From: an uncultured Alphaproteobacteria bacterium
Lineage (GTDB): Bacteria > Pseudomonadota > Alphaproteobacteria > Micavibrionales > Micavibrionaceae
DNA length: 20,082 nucleotides
Assembly (NCBI GenBank): GCA_946480475.1
Contig: CAMLJM010000038.1
Coordinates: 1 to 20,082 of the forward strand
Direction: 5' to 3'
Positions within the stretch are counted from its first letter, which is position 1; each line of letters begins with the position of its first letter. The notes under the pieces are model-generated. The model did no database searches. It saw only the letters and a list, made by a program, of their open reading frames with translations, and had not been told where the DNA came from. This document shows, in pieces, positions 6,066-12,319 of the stretch. A program made the position numbers and the translations under genes.

Positions 6066-6590
6066 ATGGGTGCACTAACCCCTGTCATCACAGGTCTGAC
6101 CACGCTTACGACCGCCGTTTCCGCAGCCGACAAGTTGATGGGGGTGGCGCGTGGCTTTGCCAGCGATCCTTACGAATCTCAACGCAAGGCATTACGCGCT
6201 GAACAAGATCTGGCTCTTCAGCAACTGACCGCTCAACAAACCCTGAACGAGCGGCAGTCCGCGCAGGAAGCCGAATTACAGCGTCAGAAGATAGCAACGG
6301 ATGCTCTGAGTGCTGAAAATAGTCGTCGTGCCGCCCTTCGTCGTGCGATGGCGAAGCAGAGGGCCCAGTTCGGGGGCAGCGGTCTATCGGGCGGTGATGG
6401 TTCAGCAGAAGCGGTGTTGCTGGGTCTGTTCGAGGAATCGGAGGCTGACCGTGCTACGTCACAGCGTCTTGATACCCTGAGAAATGCGGCGATCGATCAT
6501 TCTCTCAGCGATCAGCGGGCCCTCAATGTGCTGCAGAGAACTCAGCTGCAGGAACGTCAGGCGCTGGCGCGGATTGCTTCTCGTGATTAG
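6066..6590 (+). CDS. Internal virion protein-like coiled-coil protein (T7 gp14 position)
   Basis: The 174-residue product has a short hydrophobic N-terminus (PVITGLTTLTTAVSAADKLMG) followed by long heptad-like helices rich in Gln, Glu, Arg and Ala (about 38-106), a Gly/Ser linker FGGSGLSGGDGS (about 103-114) and a second helical part. Size, composition and position after gp12 agree with T7 gp14 (196 residues), an internal core protein ejected into the cell envelope at infection. Sequence identity to gp14 cannot be judged by eye. The large partners gp15 and gp16 are absent: the next genes are the RlpA-like gene and the tailspike. GGAG lies seven to eight bases before the start. Confidence 0.55.
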   Translation: MGALTPVITGLTTLTTAVSAADKLMGVARGFASDPYESQRKALRAEQDLALQQLTAQQTLNERQSAQEAELQRQKIATDALSAENSRRAALRRAMAKQRAQFGGSGLSGGDGSAEAVLLGLFEESEADRATSQRLDTLRNAAIDHSLSDQRALNVLQRTQLQERQALARIASRD

Positions 6591-6633
6591 TGTTATGCAG
6601 TGAATGGGACGCGCTATGACCTCAGTGCATGGA

Positions 6634-6741
6634 CGTCACATTATCGTCACAACATGATCACATCGCGGGCACATCAACATCCCATTATCGACGTGATTGA
6701 TGTGTAAAACACCAGCATACCGTAACATTTACATGCTGGAG
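6634..6741 (+). promoter_or_regulatory. Repeats and hairpins upstream of the RlpA-like gene
   Basis: The gap 6591-6748 contains CGTCACA twice (6634-6640, 6645-6651; 11 bases apart, one helical turn), CATTATCG twice (6639-6646, 6683-6690; 44 bases apart), an inverted pair CACATCAA/TTGATGTG (6670-6677 with 6697-6704) and a second inverted pair CCAGCAT/ATGCTGG (6712-6718 with 6733-6739). The last pair buries the CTGGAG ribosome-binding site of the following gene. This has the look of an operator plus a translation-masking hairpin. No convincing -35/-10 pair is visible. Confidence 0.4.
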
Positions 6742-6748
6742 CCTCGAT

Positions 6749-7152
6749 ATGCTGACACCCAAATCGCTGATTGCCCCGCTCGTTACCGCCTTCGCTATCG
6801 TCGCCAATCCGGCTTATGCACGTGACACACAGGTTGTTACAGATTGTGACACGGTGAAAACTGTAGCCCATAATGCCCGCGCATCATGGTATGGGCCTGG
6901 CTTTCATGGCCGTAAGACGGCGAATGGTGAGGTCTTTAATATGTATGCCATGACGGCAGCTCATAAGACTCTGAAACTTGGTACCGCATTCTTGTAGAGA
7001 ATATTGAGAATGGTATGCAGGCGGTTCTGCGCGTCAACGATCGTGGTCCCTATATCCAAGGTCGTGCGTTGGATGTATCAAAACGCGCTGCAGACGTCTT
7101 GGGCTTCCGCGAGGATGGTGTAGCCAGAATTAAGTTTAGCATCTGTACTTGA
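6749..7152 (+). pseudogene. RlpA-like double-psi beta-barrel protein, frameshifted
   Basis: The first frame runs from ATG 6749 to a stop at 6995-6997 (82 residues): a signal peptide ([24 protein letters not shown]) and the start of the RlpA fold, [20 protein letters not shown] and [13 protein letters not shown]. The fold continues in the -1 frame with [36 protein letters not shown] and ends at TGA 7150-7152. One missing C near 6983-6987 would restore T-R-I-L-V and give a 134-residue protein. RlpA proteins are periplasmic lytic transglycosylases acting on peptidoglycan; the NDRGP...GRALDVS core carries the key Asp. Either the gene is recently broken or the base is a sequencing error. RlpA is normally a host division protein, so its place between phage tail genes is odd; it may be a captured wall-degrading enzyme. 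Confidence 0.8.
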
Positions 7153-7185
7153 TTAAAGATTTTTTCCTCTTCATCCCGCAAAAAT

Positions 7186-7213
7186 CCGCCATTTGGCGGG
7201 TTTTTCTTTTTTT
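7186..7213 (+). terminator. Intrinsic terminator after the RlpA-like gene
   Basis: CCGCC (7186-7190) pairs with GGCGG (7195-7199) over ATTT; a run of A precedes (7180-7184) and TTTTTCTTTTTTT follows (7201-7213). This is a strong terminator only 17 bases before the tailspike start codon. The A-tract/T-tract symmetry means that it could work in both directions. Confidence 0.8.
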
Positions 7214-7229
7214 GCCTATAGGAGTTCTG

Positions 7230-9260
7230 ATGACAACAAACCATATCAAAATGCCGGCAATTCTGCCCGTTATACGTACATTGGCGAATGGCAGCCAGAC
7301 AGTATTCACTTACACATTCCCCATTTTCACAGCAGGTGATCTGAAGGTATTCCTGAATGGTGCCCCGCAATCGTCAGGATTTACTGTAGAGGGGGCAGGA
7401 AATACAGAAGGGGGTGCAGTCACATTCGATTCTGCCCCCGCTAGTGGCGTAGTGGTCACCTTGGAACGTCGCCTGGACCTCGAACGCTTGAGTGATTTCC
7501 TGGAAGGCGGCGATTTCAGCGCACGCGCCATTAATAATGAACTGGATTTTATGATGGCGGCAATCCAGCAGATAAACCGGGATCAGTCCGCGATGCTGCG
7601 CTATATGCCGACTGAAAACCCGGCAGATCTGGAATTACCGGCCCGTAGCATCAGAGCGGGCAAGGCTTTAGGGTTTGATGATAACGGTGATCCCATTGCC
7701 GTATCGCTTGAGGGAAGCATGGCCATGCCCGATTTTACGGCAAGCGGTATGGGGGCTGAGACCAGAACCAGCAGTGACAAGTTTTCTGATCTCGTTTCAG
7801 TGCGCGATTTTGGTGCTGTGGGCGATGGGCTTACGGATGATACGTTGGCAATACAGCAGGCACTGGCGGCTCACGACGCCGTATTCCTGCCTTCTGGTGT
7901 CTATCTTATCACCGCATCCCTTACTCTTGGTTTCCGCCAGTCTTTGTTAGGGGCAGGCCAGACAGCCATTATCAAAGCGCAAAGTAATGACTTTGTAAGC
8001 CTGGAAATGGCGGCAGGATACGCAGTTCTTACTAATTTACGGATCGAAGGTGGCCAGATTGGCATAAAAATGTTCGGTCGTGATGGTGAATGCGTACAGA
8101 ATATAGTGAGCGATGTACAGATTGCCGGGGCGGCCACGGGTATTCAACTGGATGGCTATAACGATACGAATAAACCCTGTTACTGGAACCATGTCAGTCG
8201 TGTCCTGATCGAACAACCCACATTACATGGGGTGCACCTTACCTTAAGCGATGATGGCGATACGCCCAACGCGAATAAGTTTTATGCGGTGCGTGTATAT
8301 TCCAAAGGGGCCGGCACAACAGGCAGCGGCTTTTACGTAGAATACGGCCAGTTGAATAATAGTTTCATAGACTGTGAAGCCAATATGAATGGCGCGACAG
8401 CCAGTGCTTGTTTCCGCGTCGGCGGCAATAGCGACAAAACCCTGATTATGAATTTCCTGGCTGAATCATGGAATGGCGTACCCAATCTCCGGCTTGATAA
8501 TGGGTCGCAGGAAACCGCCATTATGAATCTGACGGCCATGAGCGATGGCGCTGCTATTTACGATCTTTCGGGCGGCAACTATGATGCCATTAACGCAGGT
8601 TGGCCAGATAAAAACCGTTTGCGCAAAACCGTAGTGACAGATCTCAAAGCCACATTTATGCGCTTTGATACGGAATTCATAGATTTTGCGGGGACAACGA
8701 ATCTTGACCTTTCCCATTCCGTTCATATGGTAGATGCCACAAACGGTGCCGTGACAATCGCATTGCCTCTGGCTTCAAATGCTGCCGGTGCGGAAATCAC
8801 CATCAAAAAGGTCGATAATACCAGTAATATCATCACCGTTTCAGAGCAAGGTGGTGGCAATGGTCCTGATGGCAGTCAGCTATTACTCGGGGGCAAGGGC
8901 GATTTTGTAACTGTGATATCAAACGGTGCTGGATGGTATATCAAGTCATCTAACCGTTTAGCCGGAAATACACGCTATGTGGATACCACGGGAACTTATG
9001 ATATCGACATGGCTGTCGATATCTATCTGATTTCCAGCTACGGCGGTGCTGTTACCGCACGGTTGCCGCCAGCGAATGCCGCCAAAGCCGCAGGCCGGAC
9101 AATCACTATTAAGAAAACTGATAGTTCAGCAAATGCTGTCACAGTAACAGAACAGGGCGGCAATGGCCCTGATCAATATAGCCAACCGCTGAATAGCCAA
9201 TATAAAGCGATTACTGTCACATCAAATGGCAGTCAGTGGTACATCATCTCTAAATTCTAA
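7230..9260 (+). CDS. Tailspike / tail fibre with T7-fibre-like head and pectate-lyase-type beta-helix
   Basis: The start is ATG 7230, with GGAG five bases upstream; the frame is open from 7149 but that part covers the terminator. The 676-residue product has an N-terminal virion-attachment domain (about 1-140) resembling podovirus fibres: TLANGSQTVFTYTFPIF, VFLNGAPQSSGFTV, VTLERRLDLERLSDFLEGG. A hinge leads to VSVRDFGAVGDGLTDDT (about 190-206), the classic opening of a pectate_lyase_3 right-handed beta-helix extending to about 470. The C-terminus holds two related modules of about 85-90 residues (about 489-574 and 586-676), each with the pattern ITIKK-D---N--TV-EQGG-NGPD and ending W-YI-S. The protein should bind, and perhaps cleave, a host surface polysaccharide. 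The catalytic residues cannot be assigned by eye. Confidence 0.85.
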   Translation: MTTNHIKMPAILPVIRTLANGSQTVFTYTFPIFTAGDLKVFLNGAPQSSGFTVEGAGNTEGGAVTFDSAPASGVVVTLERRLDLERLSDFLEGGDFSARAINNELDFMMAAIQQINRDQSAMLRYMPTENPADLELPARSIRAGKALGFDDNGDPIAVSLEGSMAMPDFTASGMGAETRTSSDKFSDLVSVRDFGAVGDGLTDDTLAIQQALAAHDAVFLPSGVYLITASLTLGFRQSLLGAGQTAIIKAQSNDFVSLEMAAGYAVLTNLRIEGGQIGIKMFGRDGECVQNIVSDVQIAGAATGIQLDGYNDTNKPCYWNHVSRVLIEQPTLHGVHLTLSDDGDTPNANKFYAVRVYSKGAGTTGSGFYVEYGQLNNSFIDCEANMNGATASACFRVGGNSDKTLIMNFLAESWNGVPNLRLDNGSQETAIMNLTAMSDGAAIYDLSGGNYDAINAGWPDKNRLRKTVVTDLKATFMRFDTEFIDFAGTTNLDLSHSVHMVDATNGAVTIALPLASNAAGAEITIKKVDNTSNIITVSEQGGGNGPDGSQLLLGGKGDFVTVISNGAGWYIKSSNRLAGNTRYVDTTGTYDIDMAVDIYLISSYGGAVTARLPPANAAKAAGRTITIKKTDSSANAVTVTEQGGNGPDQYSQPLNSQYKAITVTSNGSQWYIISKF

Positions 9261-9268
9261 GGACTTAA

Positions 9269-9577
9269 ATGAGTACGAAAATAGAAGACGCCAGCCGGGC
9301 GCAGATCGCGGAATTTCTCCCTGATGCGATCCGTTCGGCGCTGACCTCTTATCAGAAATTTTCTAATAAGAAGGTCAGTGATGAGGAAAAAGAGTTCAAA
9401 GACCATCATAACGCCTGCAAAGTTGCGATTTCACACATAGACCTTCTTCTGAAATTGGCGCGCTGGGCGGATCTGCCGGACGATGATCTTGCCGACAAAA
9501 ACAATCAACGTGTGCTCGTAGCGGCTATAGAGGAAGCTGAGAACGAGCTTAAAGTCTATGAAGAACAAGAAGCATGA
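9269..9577 (+). CDS. Candidate small terminase subunit (by position)
   Basis: The 102-residue product is highly charged and helical (SYQKFSNKKVSDEEKEFKDH, then ISHIDLLLKLARWADLPDDD and an acidic end AIEEAENELKVYEEQEA). It overlaps the large terminase by four bases (ATGA), and lies directly after the tailspike, as T7 gene 18 (small terminase, 89 residues) lies between fibre and large terminase. AAGGA stands six bases before the ATG. No recognisable helix-turn-helix is seen, and the sequence itself resembles nothing that I can name, so the assignment rests on position, size and composition. A small terminase would recognise DNA and regulate the packaging ATPase. Confidence 0.5.
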   Translation: MSTKIEDASRAQIAEFLPDAIRSALTSYQKFSNKKVSDEEKEFKDHHNACKVAISHIDLLLKLARWADLPDDDLADKNNQRVLVAAIEEAENELKVYEEQEA

Positions 9578-11022
9578 CCCTTGTGGATTTCAAAATATTT
9601 CTGATCCTCTGGAATCGCATGCAGGGGCAGGCGACACCTGCCGTACATCGGCGTATGGCGGAATGGCTGCAGGAACGCTGGCGTGCGGGCGACACGCGTC
9701 TATTGCTAATGGCATTCCGTTCCTGCGGCAAGTCAACCATTGTGGGGCTTTTTGCGGCATGGCTGTTCTATATCAATCCAAATCTGCGTATTCTGGTGCT
9801 GGCGGCAGAAGGCATGTTGGCACGGCGCATGGTACGGAATGTAAGACGGATTATTGAACGCCATCCATTAACAGCCCATATGAAGCCGGATAATCCTGAT
9901 CAATGGGCGGGTGAGCGCTTTACCATTAACAGGCCGATGGAACTGCGCGATCCTTCTATGATGGCGCGTGGGATTGATGCGAATATCACGGGTAGCCGTG
10001 CCGATATTATTATATGTGACGATGTTGAGGTGCCAAACACCTGCGATACGGCTGAGAAGCGACGTAACCTGCGTGAAGTGCTGGGTGAGCTGGAATATAT
10101 TCTGGTCCCTGACGGTACATTATTATACGTAGGTACGCCGCATCATTGGTATACGATCTATGCGGACGAAGTACGCACAGAAATCGGAGAGACGCAGTTG
10201 TTTCTGGCAGGCTATCAGCGTCTGAAGTTGCCGGTATTGGTGAATGGCGAAAGCATCTGGCCGGAGCGCTTCACAAAAGAAGATATGGAACGCAAGAAGG
10301 TGCAGGGATTAAATCGCTTCCGTAGTCAGATGATGCTGGAGCCTGTGAATATCGCTGAAGGTCGTTTGAACCCGGCATTACTGCAACGTTATGGCGGCGA
10401 ACTCCTTTATATAAAGGAAATTAATCGACTGGAACTGAACGGGCGGCGGTTGGTATCGTGCAGCGCATTCTGGGACCCGGCCTTTGGCGGCAATGACGGA
10501 AGCGTTCTGGCCATCGTTTTTACAGATGATCAAGGCGAGGTCTGGCTGCATCGTACGATATATCTAAAGACGGGTAGTGTTGAAGATGAAGCCACGGGTC
10601 AGTCGCAACAAGTTGTTGCAGCTATACATGAATGTCACATTCCGAGCGTTAGTGTTGAAGTAAATGGCCTTGGAAAATTCTTGCCCCAGATTTTGCGGCG
10701 GGAGCTTGCGCGTGCGCGTGTGCCTTGCGCTGTGATTGAACATAGCAGTCACCGGGCTAAGGATGTACGTATTCTGGAGTCATTTGAGACTGTAATGGCC
10801 GCACGTATGTTGCATGCGCATGAAAGTGTTTACGCAACACAATTTATAACGGAAATGCAGGAATGGCGGCCAGGAAGAACAAGTGGTCATGATGATGGAT
10901 TGGACGCTGCTGCGAGTGCCTTATCGCTGCAGCCTGTGCGGTTACGTGCGGAAATATTCTCAGGCCGTCAGAGTTGGCACGGCTCTGTAACCCATAATGC
11001 AAGGACGGATTTTGATGTTTGA
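9574..11022 (+). CDS. Large terminase subunit (packaging ATPase and nuclease)
   Basis: This 482-residue protein is the DNA-packaging motor. The ATPase half shows a Walker A variant AFRSCGKST (47-55), a Walker B with catalytic acid ADIIICDDVEV (143-153; D149, D150, E152) and the coupling motif YVGTPHHW (185-192). The nuclease half has the RNase H-fold acids: D301 in FWDPAFGGNDGS, E362 in VEVNGLGKF, and D440/D441/D444 in HDDGLDA. All key residues are present, so the enzyme should be functional. The organisation and the FRSCGKST loop fit T7 gp19-like terminases (gp19 is about 586 residues, so this is shorter). It starts within the stop codon of the preceding gene and overlaps the next by eight bases, indicating translational coupling. 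Confidence 0.92.
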   Translation: MTLVDFKIFLILWNRMQGQATPAVHRRMAEWLQERWRAGDTRLLLMAFRSCGKSTIVGLFAAWLFYINPNLRILVLAAEGMLARRMVRNVRRIIERHPLTAHMKPDNPDQWAGERFTINRPMELRDPSMMARGIDANITGSRADIIICDDVEVPNTCDTAEKRRNLREVLGELEYILVPDGTLLYVGTPHHWYTIYADEVRTEIGETQLFLAGYQRLKLPVLVNGESIWPERFTKEDMERKKVQGLNRFRSQMMLEPVNIAEGRLNPALLQRYGGELLYIKEINRLELNGRRLVSCSAFWDPAFGGNDGSVLAIVFTDDQGEVWLHRTIYLKTGSVEDEATGQSQQVVAAIHECHIPSVSVEVNGLGKFLPQILRRELARARVPCAVIEHSSHRAKDVRILESFETVMAARMLHAHESVYATQFITEMQEWRPGRTSGHDDGLDAAASALSLQPVRLRAEIFSGRQSWHGSVTHNARTDFDV

Positions 11023-11341
11023 CTTATCAACGCCCCTGACATGGTGGATCACCATGATCGATATCCCGGCATTAGGGGGATTGTTCTGGCTGATCTGGCA
11101 TACACGTCGTGAAAATACTGACGAAATTGAACATTTGCGTGATGTTGTGGAATCAAGAAACGCACAACTACGCGAGGCCCTGTCAGCTTTCAAGCTGGAA
11201 GTGGCAAAATCATATGCATCTGTTGCTGATATGCGGGAACTGGAGACACGGCTGGTATCGCATCTTTTACGGATTGAAGCCAAACTTGATTCAACAGCCT
11301 TGAAAACGGAGGCGCTGAAAAGCGCATATTATAATGAATGA
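11015..11341 (+). CDS. Small membrane/coiled-coil protein of the lysis cassette
   Basis: ATG 11015 is chosen since AAGGA lies about ten bases upstream; ATG 10997 would add six residues. The 108-residue product has one hydrophobic segment near the N-terminus (TWWITMIDIPALGGLFWLIW, about 8-27), then a basic stop-transfer (HTRRE) and a long charged helix likely to form a coiled coil (about 33-105). The topology suits an inner-membrane protein with a helical tail, like an inner spanin or a single-TM holin such as T7 gp17.5, though no outer-spanin partner is seen. It overlaps the terminase by eight bases and the endolysin by eight, so the three are translated together. Function is inferred from position and topology only. 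Confidence 0.6.
   Translation: MFDLSTPLTWWITMIDIPALGGLFWLIWHTRRENTDEIEHLRDVVESRNAQLREALSAFKLEVAKSYASVADMRELETRLVSHLLRIEAKLDSTALKTEALKSAYYNE
11308..11333 (+). promoter_or_regulatory. Hairpin-bridged ribosome-binding site of the endolysin gene
   Basis: The strong Shine-Dalgarno GGAGG (11308-11312) lies 21 bases before the endolysin ATG (11334), too far for normal use. Between them GCGCT (11312-11316) and AGCGC (11321-11325) form a perfect 5-bp stem capped by the stable GAAA tetraloop. With the stem folded, the effective distance shrinks to about eight bases. A comparable intercistronic hairpin is known upstream of T4 gene 38. No other Shine-Dalgarno serves this ATG. Confidence 0.5.
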
Positions 11342-11759
11342 AAGCGAAGTCTATTTCCGTGCGCTTGAGGTCGATACCATGGCGCGTACCATATGGGGTG
11401 AAGCGCGTGGCGAGGGAAGTATCGGCATGCAGGCAGTTGCGGCTGTAATTCGTAACCGCCTGAACGTTTCAAAGCAAAAAGGTAAGTTCTGGTGGGGTAA
11501 TTCGATCATTGAGATATGCCAGAAACCCTATCAATTTAGTTGCTGGAATCGCGACGATCCTAACTATCGCAAAGTCTTGAATATCGACCATCGCGACAAG
11601 GTTTTTTCCAAAGCCCTGGATATAGCACGTGTATGTATGGCCGACCCAACAGGTTTGGCTACCCACTATCATGTAAGCGGCATTTATCCGTTCTGGTCAC
11701 GCAACCAACAACCCACAGCCCACATTGGCAACCATATTTTCTATAGGATACTGACATGA
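11334..11759 (+). CDS. SleB-type cell wall hydrolase (endolysin)
   Basis: The 141-residue product matches the Hydrolase_2/SleB family: TIWGEARGEG (19-28) with the probable catalytic Glu23, a helix AVAAVIRNRL (34-43), ICQKPYQFSCWN (61-72), then GLATHYHV (107-114) and the end motif IGNHIFYRI. These enzymes cut the glycan strand of peptidoglycan as lytic transglycosylases, which is how SleB acts in spore germination. Here it serves as phage endolysin. There is no signal peptide, so export needs the neighbouring holin. It overlaps the upstream gene by eight bases and the holin by four (ATGA). Met16 is an alternative start that would still keep the whole domain. Endolysins of this family are common in alphaproteobacterial phages and gene transfer agents. 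Confidence 0.85.
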   Translation: MNESEVYFRALEVDTMARTIWGEARGEGSIGMQAVAAVIRNRLNVSKQKGKFWWGNSIIEICQKPYQFSCWNRDDPNYRKVLNIDHRDKVFSKALDIARVCMADPTGLATHYHVSGIYPFWSRNQQPTAHIGNHIFYRILT

Positions 11760-12319
11760 CATCACCTTTGCTTTTGCAACTGGGGCTTCCCATTCTGGCA
11801 GAAATTGTCGGCGGGGCGCTTCGGACTGTTGACCATCCGGCCGCACAAGGGGCAGCTTCTTCCTTGGGTAAACTCGGCGAAATCATGAATGCCGGACGTA
11901 TTACGCCCGAGCAATGGGCGGAGGCAAACCGCCATGCTGAGAAACTGGCTGAAATGAAAATGAATGAGCAGCAAGCCGCTTATGAGCAGGTAAATGAGAG
12001 TTTACGCGCTGAAGTGGCATCGAATGACGCTTACGTCCGTCGTATGCGTCCCACATTTGGTTATCTAATGGCGTTTACCTGGGCAGCGCAGATGTTTGCC
12101 ATTGCTTATGTAATTGTCTTCCGGACGGAAGAGTCTAGCCTTGTTTTACAAGCCATGGAGTCGCTCGGCATGATATGGGCGATCGGCTTGTCTGTATTGG
12201 GCGTCTATGTATACAAACGCAGCGAAGAGAAGCGCGTTGTTGTTACAGAAGAAGATCCTAAGCCTCGGGTAAAGCCGCTGTCCCCGAAGCGCTTACAGTC
12301 GTTGAAACTGAATGACTGA
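11756..12319 (+). CDS. Holin of the 3-TM (GTA-type) family
   Basis: The 187-residue product has a hydrophobic N-terminal segment (about 4-22), an amphipathic middle (EQWAEANRHAEKLAEMKMNEQQAAYEQVN), the family marker SNDAYVRRMRPTFGYLMAFTW (about 89-109), and two membrane helices (about 100-122 and 136-154). This is the layout of Holin_3TMs proteins, first noted in alphaproteobacterial gene transfer agents. It would make holes in the inner membrane that release the endolysin. The start overlaps the endolysin stop (ATGA) with AGGA upstream. After the last helix comes a charged, disordered tail; residues 168-187 are encoded in the last 62 bases, which also encode the C-terminus of the convergent host transporter. 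This tail may therefore be host sequence read through at the junction. Confidence 0.8.
   Translation: MTSPLLLQLGLPILAEIVGGALRTVDHPAAQGAASSLGKLGEIMNAGRITPEQWAEANRHAEKLAEMKMNEQQAAYEQVNESLRAEVASNDAYVRRMRPTFGYLMAFTWAAQMFAIAYVIVFRTEESSLVLQAMESLGMIWAIGLSVLGVYVYKRSEEKRVVVTEEDPKPRVKPLSPKRLQSLKLND

Larger units (their letters stand above)
638..12319 (+). mobile_element. T7-like (podovirus-type) virion gene cassette, incomplete prophage or domesticated particle
   Basis: All genes from 923 to 12319 lie on the plus strand in the order capsid, tail tubular A, tail tubular B, internal-virion-like protein, tailspike, candidate small terminase, large terminase and lysis genes, as in T7 from gene 10 onward. 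Missing are portal and scaffold (T7 genes 8 and 9, normally just before the capsid), the large internal proteins, RNA and DNA polymerases, integrase and repressor. Host genes flank both sides. The right boundary is near 12240-12320, where the holin gene overlaps a host transporter; the left is probably between 509 and 637. No flanking repeats were found. The cassette could be a deletion remnant, a satellite, or a gene-transfer-agent-like locus; the sequence alone does not decide. Confidence 0.8.

Noticed and set aside
6980..6997. Programmed -1 ribosomal frameshift in the RlpA-like gene
   Set aside because: The required -1 slip would be at GGTACCGCA, which is not a slippery heptamer, and no downstream pseudoknot is evident. 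A deleted C explains it more simply.
7149..7229. Longer N-terminus for the tailspike
   Set aside because: The extension covers a strong terminator and a T-rich tract; ATG 7230 has GGAG at the right distance.
8590..8604. A third copy of the TTAACGC hairpin inside the tailspike gene
   Set aside because: The heptamer with following AGG recurs (ATTAACGCAGG), but the flanks do not form a comparable stem, so it is probably coincidental.
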